Shown in pieces: positions 48,996 to 62,055 of a DNA stretch of 64,000 nt (positions within the stretch are counted from its first letter, which is position 1; each line of letters starts with the position of its first letter). Origin of the DNA: Chelydra serpentina (lineage: Eukaryota > Chordata > Testudines > Chelydridae); contig JBAIAC010000068.1 in the NCBI GenBank assembly GCA_037349315.1, forward strand, positions 18,381,001-18,445,000. The letters are read 5' to 3'. Made by a program: the position numbers and the translations under genes. The notes beneath the pieces are model-generated. The model was not told the DNA's origin. It searched no databases and worked only from the letters and a program-made list of their open reading frames with translations.

Positions 48996-51284
48996 ACTAT
49001 TCTTTATGCTTTACTACATTAACTGCATTAGTTTCATAGATGCAAGCTTTTAAATAAAACGAACACCTAATTTCCCTTTTCTGACCAGGTGAGCAGAATT
49101 CTTCACGTAAAATATTTAAAAAGTGACATCATCCAAAGAGGATTTGGCTTAATTGAAATTTTTCATGTATGTCTCCACTTTAAAAAAACAAAAAACCAAT
49201 TTATACAATATATCCACCACAAAGTTAACAATTCATGTCCCTGATTTATCTCTGATTGAAAGGTCATAAATTAAATTCTCTTTGAAAAAGATGTTTGTAC
49301 ATTAAAAGGCTTATCACTCTGTCTGATCATTCATGTAGTCCCCATGCTTCTAAGCCTATAAAGTACTTTAAACTGATTAAAACAGAACTACAGTAGGATT
49401 CTAATCAATGTTTTTAGGATTTCTCTGAGTTAAAGTCCCATTTCAATGGATTATGCTTATATGAATTCTATTCTCCAACTCTTCCTCATCTTTTATATGT
49501 GATGGGGAGCAGGAAAAACCTCCTCCACTCTAGTACCAATTATCTTAAGGCTATGCAGTTTTGATGCTGTGCATTTAATATTTTTCAGAGACCGAAAACA
49601 AAAATTTGTTCTAGGAAGGTTCAAAGCAGAAAATTGGATCCTCTCCCATCAACACAGTTCTGTATAAAAGCTGTGTTAGTTGGCTATCTTCACTCTATGT
49701 TACCTGAAGAAGAGATGCTGTTCAGCTTCTACTTTTTTCACTACTGAGGCTTTTATTTTTACTCATACGTTAAATCACTATATAGAAGAGGAAAACGAAG
49801 TGGTCCCTGAACTTTTATCAGCACCAGTATCTCATTCAAGAGCACTGGGACAGTATTGCAGACTTTCCTACCTGCTTTTATCTACATTGCCCTCACTTGA
49901 TTGATAGAACTCCTGTTCCTGCTGTGCTACTAGATTAAGAGGGAGTAAATGCACTACAGACTGGACTAGTCTTTTAATGACTTCACCTCTCTAATACCTA
50001 GGTCACCAACGTATGTTATCTTTGGGAAGAAGGCTGGTATCTACAGACAGAAAAAAATGGCAATAAAGAATCTATATTATGATTTCACATCTAACATTTT
50101 GCATGACATCACAATGTTCCATTTTTTTCAATGAACAGATTACACTAATATGTAATTCTGGCTTGTCTTCCCATTCCTCACCCTACCTTCGCAGCTAATA
50201 CAAAAGTTGTTAAAGAGGTGACATTGCTGTAATCTGTTTTATATAATTTATGTATGTTGAAGAAGACAGTAATGTCTTTTACATTAAAAAGAAAAAGAAT
50301 TATTGGTTGACAGATCACACACAGTGGCTGTGCATTTTTTGTCACCACAGAAACAAAGTAAGTGAAGTTAACAAAAGAACCAACCAGATGGAGCATAAGT
50401 AACAAAATGAAGGTAGACTGTTCTTTCATAATAATAACATCTTAAAACCTCAGTGCTAGAAGGTTTACTTTTCTGATGCCCTAGCACTAAAAATGACTCA
50501 AGTTGTTAAACAACCTACACACTGCAGGTCTGACTATTTTTCAGATTTCAAATGTTAAAGTTTGGATTTTTTTCTAACTCACAAAGGTTTGGTTAAAATA
50601 TTACTCATGTCTGTAGAAAAATGCAGTTATCTTCTTATAGCTGGTTTAATATCCTATGTGAAATGACTGGTGATATCAGAATAGTTAAGGATTCTAAAAC
50701 TACTAAGCCTTTTTTTTTTTAAATTGCTTTGTAAGCAGATATTAATGATACTTAGAAAATAAGATATGCATGAAACCTGTATGTAAGATTCTGCAAGAAA
50801 TTCCAGTTTATAGTTTAATAAACATTATTAGTAACTTAACAATACAAAGAGAGAGCCTCTTTAAGGTCTTGGCAAAGGGAGAAAGAGTTAAGGTTATATT
50901 TTTAAAGTTACATATGCATTTCCTGATCTTTGAGTGCTTTATTTTTTCATCCTTAATGCTACATTCAGATTGCTTGAACAACTTTTTTGGTAAATAAAAT
51001 ATAAACATTACAAATTAAAGCTCCGAACCTAGCTAACACTTGCTCATTTGAATATGCCTTTCATTAGTTGGCCAACTGAAGACCATGGAACATCTTGAGT
51101 GAGTATAGGCTTGCAGGTTCAGCCTATGAACTACTATAATTCTCTCAATTTTCTACAGATACACAATTTATATTCAATTTTATAGTTAATGCGGCAAGCC
51201 TGAAAATCAAGAATTTCAAATCAAACATTTAGACCAAAATGTTCAATTTTTAACCATTGTATTTTTATTTATAAAGGGTAACAT
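48996..51284. other. Intron, nothing recognised
   Basis: AT-rich sequence without exons or recognisable elements. Confidence 0.45.
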
Positions 51285-51430
51285 TTTCTGAAGTGCCTCA
51301 CTGACTTAGTGTGAGTCCCATTTTAAAACTGAGCAGCTCTCAGAGAGAGCTAGGTCCTAAGGACCTAAGTAATTTTTGAATCACAGACTTAGGCTCTTAA
51401 GTTTCTAAGGTGCTTTTGAAAACTTTACTC
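51285..51430. repeat. Old palindromic repeat
   Basis: The phrases cattttctgaagtgcc and ggtgcttttgaaaactt flank a core with gtcctaaggacctaag. It resembles 48865-48995. Confidence 0.5.
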
Positions 51431-51941
51431 AAATGGCCCAGAGGAGCATGGCTCAAAAAGGGTTAAAATTGTGTAGAATATGAACTGAGAAGTATCTGAA
51501 TTTAGTAGTTTATGTTCAAATGTAGAAATTCTAGATTTTCAAGAACACTAAATGATATCAAATGGGGTAAGTAAACAACATCTTCTGCACATCCAATGGG
51601 ACAAGTAATAAAAATTTAACACTGAAGTTAATCACAGTTTTACATCTCTCCATGAAGTGTGATTCAGATGTCTCTATGTTACACACCACACGGGGAGCTT
51701 ATGAATTGATATACCTAACAACATTGACTTTTTAATCTCTGAATAGTTTTCATAAATTCTAAGTTTTAACAATGTCTAAAAAGAAAATAAGCACTTCACA
51801 AATGAGATATGCAAGCATTCGAATCAGTAAATTAAGAGAATTCTTTTAATCATGTATTTTTTAAAAATGTACAAGCTCAAAAAATTCAGTGCATACACTG
51901 TATAATGATGATCCCATGTATTATATACTCCAACTACATAC

Positions 51942-52042
51942 CCATCACTCTTCTTTAAGAGATAACCCTTCTTCTCACTTCCATACTCCTTATTTCCCTG
52001 AAGCTGATGCATACTATATCCTCCTTGCCTGCTCTGGGAATC
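51942..52042 (-). CDS. ASAP1: ASAP1 exon: linker and start of PH domain
   Basis: This exon has 101 nt: phase 0 start, then 33 codons plus two bases of a split Gly codon. The acceptor is ccccttctatag and the donor gtatgtag. It encodes DSQSRQGGYSMHQLQ, then KEYGSEKKGYLLKKSD. The GYLLKKSD part is the first beta strand of the PH domain, the phosphoinositide-binding module that stimulates the neighbouring ArfGAP domain. The methionine inside it is not a start, because the acceptor and the conserved residues lie upstream of it. Confidence 0.95.
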
Positions 52043-52538
52043 CTATAGAAGGGGAAAAAGCCATTAAAAAAAACTTGAATGTATAATAAGATTTCACACT
52101 GATCGTAGTTTACTTCTCCTTTCCCATCTCCCCCCACTTTACGTAATAACAGATTTTTCAAACAAGGAATCCCAAATAAGAAGTTTAATAACTAGTTATG
52201 GACTCTTACATTACCTGATCATGCATTTATTGTATATCCAAAACTCTGAATTTTGAGTATACAAAGAAAGCAGGTGTGTGTTCCAAGGCAATGAAGGAAT
52301 TAAAAAGGCGCATAATAAATTGCTAAAGTTTTACATGCACAATTATATATGAAACAACACCAGTAATCATCCTTAATTTTAATTAAGTTTAAAAATACAC
52401 GTAGTGTACATATTGTTTAATAAATGGAATCTTCCCAAATAAATTTTTTTTAAAAACTAATGAAAGAAACAAGTAGGGTGATAAAAATGTCATCAAATTC
52501 ACTAGAAAAACAAAGGGCTTATTAAAACATTGACTTAC

Positions 52539-52547
52539 TCTCCTAGC
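52539..52547 (-). CDS. ASAP1: ASAP1 candidate 9-nt microexon (Ala-Arg-Arg)
   Basis: On the minus strand, GCTAGGAGA sits between an upstream cgaag acceptor and a strong donor, gtaagtca. It is in phase 0 and would add A-R-R between the exon ending LDQKE and the exon starting DSQSRQ. From memory, mammalian ASAP1 isoforms differ by a similar short Ser-Arg-Arg insertion at this point, which suggests an alternative microexon. Upstream there are pyrimidine and TGC motifs (gttgcttttgccttt), the type used by neural microexon regulators. The exon is too short to prove by eye, and the frame holds with or without it. Confidence 0.6.
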
Positions 52548-52867
52548 CTTCGATCAGGAAAGGCAAAAGCAACATAGGAAAGAAAAAGCAAAGAATTTAA
52601 AAAGATAATTAATTTTGGAAAATAATGTGCTCGAGAACATATATTCTGCAGCTTCCACATTTAAAAAGACAATCAGCAATCATTCTTGCAACTGTCACTA
52701 ATTAGTAGGAAGAAACAACACAGTTCTTTGTTTAGACACTTATTAGCCTTTGCTTGCCAAGTAACATTAGAGCATGGTAAAATACTGTACATGTTTATCT
52801 TTTAGTGGTTTGAAATTAAAATATCTTTTAATTTTGAACTGGAACGTGGAAGGATACTAATAACATT

Positions 52868-53045
52868 GCTGTATGCAGTGTTGTTGTAGCCATGTCGGTC
52901 CCAGGATATTAGAGCGACAAGATGAATGAGGTAATCTCTTTTATTGGGCCAACTTCTGTTGGTGAGAGAGATAATCTTTCTAGAGACAGAGCTCTTCCTC
53001 AGGTAAGTTTCACAGTTAAATACAAGGTTGAACAGATAACACATA
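52868..53045. repeat. Interspersed SINE-like repeat
   Basis: The phrases gttgtagccatgtcggtc, ttttattgggccaac, ttctgttggtgagagag and gagctcttcctcaggt form a sequence I recognise as widely repeated in turtles and other reptiles. I do not name the family. Confidence 0.65.
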
Positions 53046-53049
53046 TTCT

Positions 53050-53560
53050 AAGGAACTGTTCAAGGTGAAGTGGCTCTTTAACACCCCTGTAGTCAGGACA
53101 AAAAGGGGTGTGCTGCTGGTAGACCAGCTCTTGCCAAGGCTGTAGGCATCAGCTGAGCACTGACAAATTCATAGCTGGAAACCAGAACAGCTCCCCTGTA
53201 TGTTAGTATTGATCAACATAGGTGTTAGACTTGTAAGGATGTATTTAGTGTTTAGACTCTATAAAATGGTTATAAGTTGCCGCATGGATTAATCTTACTT
53301 GTAATGTCTCTATCCCATGTTATAAGGCAATACATAAGTTTTGCTTTATAACTGTAAAAATGCCTGCTCTGAACTTGTGAACTCAGACAGTCAGAATGTT
53401 TCCCCTGTCCATCAAGGAGGACTATCAAAACTAGGCAACTGTGAAGCATCACAATACAAAGATTTGGCTAATGGCCCCCTCACATCTATAAAGGTGCTAC
53501 GTGCAAGGAAGCTCATCTCATCAACATGAATTCTAAAAGAAGAAAATAAAGATAGCTGAC
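53050..53560 (+). repeat. Probable interspersed repeat, LTR-like
   Basis: The phrases gactctataaaatgg, gaacttgtgaactcagac and ccatcaaggaggactatc recur in turtle genomes as I recall. A TATAAA box lies near 53258 and another near 53489. Its ends and target duplication are not defined. Confidence 0.4.
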
Positions 53561-56500
53561 ATGAAAATTCTTCAATTCTCTGCTGTTTGGACTCTCAGAG
53601 GGCTGAAGCTAGGAAACAAAAAGCAGATATCTCCAGGATCAACCTGGGTTAGCCCTAAAAGACATTCAGTGCTGACAGATTACTACTATATCTCTGTCAC
53701 CTTTTGGAACCATAGACTGTAACGTGCAATCACTTGAAGAAGAGCTAAAAGGTACCTAGTTTGTGTTAAAACAGTCAAGGCCTCAATTTTACTATCTTAA
53801 AGTACTCTGGAAGGTAAATGGTAAGTTAATTTGTGAATTTTGATGCAATTTAAAATAGTTTAGAACCTTACAAATCTACAAGAGAAAATCCAATTTCAGT
53901 TCATATACCGTAATATTCTGATTTATCTGTACATTTCCTGATGTTAAATGCTACAATGCAGTAATGCAAGGGGAAAACGCCCTTAATCTCTAACAGCCAT
54001 GCCATCTGTTTCAGTAACAAACCCCAGCTTTAATCATATAAAGGTTCAAATACCCACAGATAGTTGAAGAATTGGTTGTTCAAACCAGGGCCATGTATCG
54101 CGTGTGTCAATGTCATTTAACTCATGAGTGCTGAGTGCGATGTTATTTTGGTATTAAAGGACTAAAAAGCTATGGTATATTTTAAAAGCTGTGACAATCT
54201 AATGAGTAAGGACTCAGTTTAACAAAGCATATGAGTATTTATGTGTACAGTATAAGCTATTTTATTGGACATTTTCTTCATAGATGTGGTAATGCAAATT
54301 CTAGTGCATTTTAGGCCTACAAAATAGATTGGGTAATAGAAGACTCTGCAGCAGAGCAATGTCAAAAGACATTGTTGGTGAACTGAAATCTATAAATCTT
54401 TTAAATTCCATAGAACATCTCAGCTTCACTTAAATAGTTATTAGGGATCAAGGAACTTGGAAAAAAGCATTCTTGTCTTACAAATTTTTTGTTAATGATT
54501 TCAAAACATCATTTGGGTGTCAATATCTATTGAACTATTTTCCCTGAAAACAATTTATTCTTTCATTATAGTAAATGCCTCCCCTGAGCTCTCTGAATAT
54601 TTGAGAATAATGACCTTCCTACTGTTACTTTAAAAATATCCTTTTCAAGCCAAAATTTAATTTTAAAAATGGGTTTATCTTTTATTTAAGGTTTGACTCA
54701 TGGTAACTGCAACTAGAATAACTAAATCAGTTCTAATTCACATTTTAGTTATTTTGTTGCATGTCTGTGTGTGGAAACATACTTCGGAATAAAAGTGCTA
54801 TATTTAAATGGAACTTGTATTCATTTTTTGACAACTTAAATGTCACTGAAAAGGCAAATTTAGTCAAAAATAAAAGTGTGCACATAAAAACATGCAACGA
54901 AATAGCAAAAGGCATGAATTTACAGCCGATTGAGCTATTCTGGTTGCAGCTGGAATGTAAACAAGACCTTAGAGAAACTTGGAGAATATATTGGATGAAA
55001 TACTGGTCTTACTGAAGTCAATGGGAGTTTTCCTATTGCTTCAATTGGACCAGGAGTTCACCAATTGTGTGTATTGAATGCTCTCTCTAGTGGATTATCC
55101 TTTCAATCCATTGTCTATGTTTCGTAATCCTTGTGTTTACAAAAAACATGTATGAATTCTGGGTGTTAAACATACAACACCCAGTGACTCTATTATAAGG
55201 AATGCATATAGGAGGGCAAGTTGCATTTTTAAGTAAGCCTCTCAGAGTTTTGAAAACCATCTTGAAGATAATGACCCTTAGCACGCTATAAATTCAGAAA
55301 GGTAGTCCATATTTATTTTTTAATTCTCAGTACGATTACTAATGTTATGAAATTATGAAAAAACACTGAGCTGTTTCAGATTAAATGACAAACAACTTTA
55401 TAAAATTGGCATACTAAACCACATGATTATATATATTTCAGGAATGAATTACTATGCTCTGTTAACATGTTGGGATTCTGATGTCAAATGTTTCTATCTC
55501 TCTTTTTTATTAGGGATGGTCTTAAAATAAAACAAGAATCAACATTTCTATTTCTAGGCTTCTTGATAAAATTATTTTAAAATTTATGATCATTTTCCAT
55601 TAATCCATTTCTGTTATTGAAGCCAATAATTATAAAGTAATACTTAAAATGTATTCAGTATGAAGATGTGGGAAAGAATGACTGTCTTAATAATTTACAA
55701 AAATAATAAATTACAAACGTACATCTGACTTTAAATAAACCCTCTGAGAAGTCACAACGCAATCTACAGACATCAGCTAAAGAATTTCAATTTGCTATCT
55801 ACAAAATTAACAATATAAAGTATATCAAAAATGGTCATTTGTTCTGGTTACCAATGTTTGCTATTTAACATTAGCAATACTGCCCAATTACAGGATCCCC
55901 ACCAACACATTAATCTTCATAAGTATCTTATTAGAGAGTGGGGGTGCTCATGATTTACAATGTATGCAATTATAAAATCATCTGCATAATCCACTGATCA
56001 CCATTTTTAGTACCCTATGTTTAAGAACAAAAGAAGATTATTTGATAGAGTTTTGCATTTTTTAAACTACTAACTCTGAATCATGTTCTTCACTGTTTTG
56101 GAGAGAATATGATCAACACTTCTGTATTTGATTTCCCTCAGGTTATTTTTAATTTTATACATCTATATACCAGCTGATGTTTAGATTTAGACTGAGCAGC
56201 CAATGAGGTACAACACTAGTTGCCAGCAAGGCTTTGTATTACACTGGCTACCAGCATGGTACATAACTGGTTACTCCAGAGATGGAGAGCTTTAAAAACA
56301 CTACAGTAGAGTGCAATATAAGGGCTATACTATAACTATATTAAGTAACTGAAATAATTGATCATAAAAAAAGACAGAAAACTTCAGATTCCTACTGTTA
56401 TTTTTACTATGTGTGTAAATTAAATAGTAAATATTTCAAATTCTTAATATAGTTAGATAGGAGATGGATATTTTTTATATTTGGCCTGTAATGACATTAA

Positions 56501-57193
56501 TTTTAAAATTTACTAAGCAGACCCTCTGCTCAAACTGTAATTAGAACCCTTTCTCTGCAACTAAGCATACAAAACATGACATTAAGAAATCATAAAAGGA
56601 AGGCATATTTATTTGCATGGGGTTTAAGAACATGGTTGGGTCAGGTGACCCTGTTAGGAGTAGTTGGTCATACAGACCAAACTTCATTATATATGTCCCG
56701 TGGCTGTAATCAAGATGTGAGATGAGGAGGATTCGGACCAGCCTTAACAGTAAACATTTTCTTTTGAAAAAATTAAGTTTTTATTTTAAAAACAGGTTTA
56801 TATTCTTTCCCATCTTAAGTATTACAGCTATCACAAAATAAAATGGCAGCAGCATGGGAAGAAAGGGAGATCTCATTTTTATCTTGAAATATTTTGTTAT
56901 TTAGCATCATAATATTGCACAAAAGTAGTAGTATGATTTTTTGCTGTTCCTTTTGAGGAGCAGTAGGGGAGGGAAGGGTTCCTTCTCACATATGAAAGCT
57001 GACAAATATCCAAAACCTTGCTCTGCATTGATATGTAGTTGGATATTCTGAATGTTATTTTTGTTGAATAGTGTTCAGGAAACAAACAAATTGTTCTGCA
57101 CAAAGAAATGATGCCTATATAAGCCAGTTTTCAACTCAGACTTCATACAATTTACATTCTGCATGAGAGTAAGGCACATGTAAAATTACCTAC
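53561..57193. other. Intron, nothing recognised
   Basis: Mostly AT-rich. A short phrase, gaagtcaatgggagtttt, near 55014 is typical of old amniote SINE tails. I see no exon. Confidence 0.45.
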
Positions 57194-57280
57194 CTCTTTC
57201 TGATCAAGCTGTAAAGAGGATTTTATCAAGTCTCGGAGTGCAGTAAGCTGTTTCTTTTCTTCATCTTGTGTCTGCTTTAT
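57194..57280 (-). CDS. ASAP1: ASAP1 exon: end of BAR region / linker
   Basis: This is an 87-nt, 29-codon exon, phase 0 at both ends. It is preceded by ccttccacag and followed by the donor gtaggtaa. The peptide begins IKQTQDEEKKQLTALRD and ends LQLDQKE. It is a charged helical segment that in ASAP1 closes the BAR domain before the PH domain. It is the most 5' exon I can find. I looked to 64000 for another BAR exon and saw none. Confidence 0.93.
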
Positions 57281-57364
57281 CTGTGGAAGGAAAAATTACT
57301 GGTATTAGTTCCTTTTCTAAAAGCAATGTTTACCTTCAAAGTTTGAATTCACCAAATTCAGCAC

Positions 57365-58139
57365 TGTGATGGGGTGTATTTGGCCTTCGTGGCCCCTGCT
57401 GGAGGCCCCGCTGCTCTGCTACACTTGCCCCAGGAAGCAGTGAGATAGGAAAAAAAGTGGAGCAGAGGTAGGTCCTCCAGCCCTTTCTGGTGAGGCCTCA
57501 CTGAAGCAGCCATGCTGGAAGCTAAAGAAACTTGGTCCTCCAAGGTCTAAAAGGGGTAGGGACAGCCAAGCCAATCAGAGCCCTGCAGGCTCAGATAACA
57601 GGAGTGGCAGGGCCTTAAGCAGGTCAGTTCCTGGCTGAAACAAGACGAATGAGGAAGGGTGCTCCTCTATGGCTTGGAGATAGAAAAGAACCTGATGAAT
57701 TCACCTGAAATAGGGTTGGAGATAAAACGGGTCTGGTAGGAAGAAGACCAGAGAAATAGCAACAGATTAGAGTAAGCAGTAAGTGGCTGCTGTGTATAGA
57801 GTTCCTGGGTTGGAACTCAGAATAGTGGGTGGGTCTGGGTTCCCCTACCAGCAACAGCTAAAGTATAACCCCAAGAAGGGGACAGGCTTTATTTGGGAGC
57901 CTGAACAAACAGCCCAATTTAAAGTGCCCAGAGCCAGGGCTGAAGACCTTAGCAAGGGCAAACAGATTGTTTAGTTATTGGACTCAAATACCCCAGAAAG
58001 GGTTCATTTAGACTTTGTGACTGGGCCGGAAGCAAAGCCACTGAAGGAAGACCCAATAAGATTGGCCAGCAGCCTGCAGGGAGCATCAGAGATAAGCAAA
58101 GGACTGTTATAGCACACCTCGCCACTCAGAGCCGTTACA
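57365..58139. mobile_element. LTR-like element
   Basis: It starts TGTGATGGGG and ends CCGTTACA, so it has TG...CA ends. The GC-rich start (ttcgtggcccctgctgg) and length of about 775 bp fit an LTR. The flanking five bases are agcac and gtcac, only three matching, so a target duplication is not proven. A second agcac at 58111-58115 leaves the right end open. It lies 84 bp upstream of an ASAP1 exon, in the intron. Confidence 0.55.
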
Positions 58140-58467
58140 GTCACCCATGAAAATTAATTAAACATGCAGTAGTCTGCTCCTTATGTATTTATCCTCTATA
58201 CACATATACCTCAAAAGAAAGCCAAAGTGACTGTATACTGAGAAATAGCCTCTTCCGTCTCCGCAAATGGATAGCATGTACTTTGTCATATGTTAATGGT
58301 TCATTATAGTTAACAACCAAATTAGTCTCCAAAGTCTTAATATTTCAACTAAGCTTGAGAGCTGGTTTATAACTACACTGGAAATGGAAATAGTTTCATT
58401 CAACCACATACAGTCTGAGAGCATGTGTAATTCTGTGGGCAAAGGTAAGGGTGATGTCATCTGATCT

Positions 58468-58667
58468 GTAAAAGTCTACAGAATCTCAGTTTCAATAGTG
58501 TCAACTTCTGCGGCATGACAGCAGGGAATCGCTGCCATTCTGGCTCTCGGGTCGAGGGCCGCCAGTTGGTAGAAATTTTGATAATACAGTATTGTTGGAA
58601 ATGGGTTGAGCTGGGTATCATTCAAAAGCCCTTTCTCCCACAAAAAATGGTACCAAATATGACAAAT
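58468..58667 (+). repeat. Left arm of inverted repeat
   Basis: It begins gtaaaagtctacagaatc and ends near accaaatatgacaaat. It pairs with 62885-63069. Confidence 0.85.
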
Positions 58668-58811
58668 CCTAGAACAATTATGTAAATATATATTTAAGAA
58701 AATGTTTTTAAAATATTTTTTGTAATTATACTTTAACAAAGGCACGTCAAACATGCAGTCCTCACAAAGTTAAACTGTGGCCTTTGACTGACAGTACTGT
58801 GTTATCAGTTA

Positions 58812-61800
58812 ATGTCCAAAACATACCTGCAAAAATTTTTTAAGGTTACTGATTACTCTAAATGGAAGGAGAGCTTCAAGTTGATTTGCCATCATCAACA
58901 AAACAAGAAGTGGTTCCGTGGTACTGATTATCAGCTTTATTTAGTTTGCCAAAAGAGTTGTAATGAGGCACTGGTTAAGACGTCAGCATCCAGCCAGAAA
59001 GTACTGGAATTCATCTGCAAACGGTATGCATGTAGTTACATAACGTATATTACATAACATAATTAATTACAATCCCAAAGTAATTTATTACAAAATCCTT
59101 ATTTTTACTTTGGTCTTGATCCTTTTTAGGCATTAATGGGGAGACAGAATACTGACTAATAGCTGAATCTTTGGAGAATATAACTGTGAAGGACCTGGTT
59201 AAACGCAATGCTCGGTGGCACTTTAAATGCTATACGAAGTGCACCCATAACCTAAATTTAGCAAGGCTGGAGAGGAAGTACATTGAGCATCAGGAGAAAG
59301 TTGAAGATGCTGGGATATGTGCCAACCGTGGGCAAGACTCACCTTATACTAGTTCCCATGGCACATGTTTCAAGAACACCTGCTTCTCTGGTAAGCTGGA
59401 CACCCAAAGGCATCCATTAAGTATAGTTTCAACACATGAGACAAGTGAGAAACTATATGAAGTAGCCTTCCTTAGCGAGAACATTCCCTGGAAAATAAAC
59501 TTAAGTGGCTGCATAGATCCAAAAGACACCCACACATACAACACTGCCTATCACATCGACTATGCCAAGAATGTATGTAATGTGTTGCATCAAAAGCAAC
59601 AGAAACAAATACTGGTTTTACAACTGCAAACTGTACAACTCAACTGGAGTTCACTAATTGCTTCACAGAGTCTCTTATGAATGGGAAAGTGGTGGTGATG
59701 GCTGATGCAGAAGCTAAATAGAGAGAAATATGTGCTTTGAACGGGACTGAAGAGGAACAAATGTTTAGCAGAAAGGCTCTTAGAGCACTTATTGAAGATG
59801 AACTGTAGGCTACGAACATTGCTTTTTGCAATCCTATCCACAGAAATGAATCTCAGCACATATCCTTAAAAGCTGCAAAAGAAGTGGCACTATCAAAAGC
59901 AGAAAAAAAGAGCTGATTTCAAAAGTAATATGAAGACTCTGTTTGCAGCTGCTAAATTTTTACAGAAAGGTATTTTGTGCTGCATGCAGTATATTGGGGT
60001 TTCAGGGACCCATTGACAGTGCCAAATCTGAATATGAGGTATAGAAAAGTCTGACCCTGACATATGGGAGAAATTTTGGAAAGGAAATTTGGTTGTTAGA
60101 AGGTTGCCTCTTGACCACTTCTGTCACATGATGCCCTAAAACAAGATACCAGAGCTATGAAAGTCATTGGAGGGTTCGTGGGCATAACAGTATCCAAATG
60201 CTCTTTCCTGTTTTCCTGACAACCCCGGAACTCCATCAAATTTCAAACAAAACGTTAAGCATGGCTGAGATGACTCCCCAGAAGTAACCAATCATCATCT
60301 ACACTCATCAGGTGCTATTAAATGTCAAGAAGGACCAATTTTAAAGCTACAGGATGATCTTACTCTCACTGAAAACCGATTTGCATAGGACAGACTGGAA
60401 CTCATTAATATCAAGTCTTCAGTGATGAGATTATTAAAGATGTCAATCGAATGAATACTCTGGGTCATGACTTATATGAAGCCTTCAAAACCCAAAGAAT
60501 TATCCAAGGCTTCATTAGTCCATTAGCTCCAATCAAGAAGAATAGATAAATATGTGCTCAAATGCAAAGAAAATCATCAGAGTGAAGTTGGCCGGGACTA
60601 TTATAGAGCTAACCACAGACAGGTCGTTGTTTACTCATCTCCTTGTTGTGTCCAGATCTCAGCGTGATACTAATCTATGAGAGACTTTGGGAAAGTATGA
60701 ATTCTCCATGGTATCACGACTGATGATCGAATGTAAAGGAACAATGCATACGTGCCAGGCGAAAAGCAAACTAATGCACAACTTGCATAGTCTTTCTAAG
60801 TCAACACCTACTGACAAGGGGACTGGTATCTTATTCCGGCAAAGGTATCAATCAGTGTAGCAATGATAGATGGTATAGCTGAGGTACAAGTTCTCGACAA
60901 ACCAGAAACTGTTAACACCTGCTGAGGTTTGGCTGAACACTTCATTCTCAGGCCACAGAGAAAATACTGGACCAATGATGACACCTATGCAAAGGAATCA
61001 ATCACAAACATTACTAGAAGAAGAGATTCCATGGTACTGCGTGTGTCCAAATCAAAATCACTGACTCCACAAACATCTCCACCACCACAATGAAGAAGCA
61101 ACTGTCTCTTACTCACATGAAGTACAAGTTAACCACATACCTTGCAGGAAAACACTCCAGCATGTGAAAAATTACTCAGAGAATTTGGTTGTCTCATGGC
61201 ATAACGAAGCTGGTGCCTCACACTGTTCAGTAGAATTTCTTTGTAGTTCAATGAGGACGACAACACTAAAATTATCTTGCATGCCATCAATGCCACAGAG
61301 AGGTACTACTAAACTCCCGATTTCTGCACAATACACAGATTTTCTAGGGCTCTCTGTGAGAAGGTACCCAATATTTCCACAAGATTCCCTTTTTTTGCAT
61401 GCTGCTGGGAAACAGAATCACAATATATCCCTCCAAGATGTGTTCCTGTCACTCGGAACATTAAAAGATGGCACGTTGCCAGCATTCATATGGTGAGTTT
61501 GCCATTTCAAGACCAAGATTAGGACACTTGCAGAGCTACGTTAGTGGATATTGTCTAAGAAGCAGAAAGAGAAAAGTTGCCACTGACAAGGGGTACATTT
61601 ATATCTGCTACCAAAAGGACAAACTATCAAGTAATGAAATGGTTTCGGGATGATCGAGCACATTCAAAACTACTTTCCCCTATTGGGCATAGATGGATCT
61701 TGAAGGAGGGACTGATCATATCTGTTAAGTGTGAAATACCATGCATTCTTGAATCAATCCTTCAGCTAATCAAATGCTTGTATGCAATGACCAGATGTTC

Positions 61801-61960
61801 AGCACCCTGCAAATGTTTGGCCAGCAGTCTGCCTGGCATAGAGATGTGTGAGTATGGCATGTACAAGGATCAGTGTGACCACACAGCAGCAGTGAGGCCC
61901 TAGACTAGGACAATACTGATGATGAATACATTTTCAGTCCAACATGTCCAGGCTAGTTTC
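58812..61960 (+). pseudogene. Decayed gene inside the inverted-repeat element, function unknown
   Basis: Plus-strand pieces in order: 58812-59057 (KWKESFKLICHHQQNKKWF); 59171-59680 (VKDLVKRNARWHFKCYTKC, then NLARLERKYIEHQEK); broken text to 61100 (near 60460, MNTLGHDLYEAFKTQRI); 61164-61496 (NLVVSWHNEAGASHCSVEFL, then TTKLPISAQYTDFLGLSVRR, then SLQDVFLSLGTLKDGTLPA); 61577-61903 (SPIGHRWILKEGLI, then a Cys-rich end, CSAPCKCLASSL and GIEMCEYGMYKDQCDHT). A W-H-x2-C-Y block, a central 'D-T-D'-like strand and a Cys-rich tail recall a family of uncharacterised, multi-copy animal proteins I have seen without a firm function. There are many stops. I do not name a transposase class. Confidence 0.55.
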
Positions 61961-62055
61961 CCTAGTATTACCAAAGATCAACGCCTTTTTTATGTAAGCA
62001 ATACACCCCTGGGTTGAAGTATAATTAAAATATGTTGGGTTTTAAACATTTTCTC

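Noticed and set aside
51955..52012. Possible translation start at MHQLQ in ASAP1
   Set aside because: The exon extends upstream to 52042 with conserved codons and a good acceptor, so this Met is internal.
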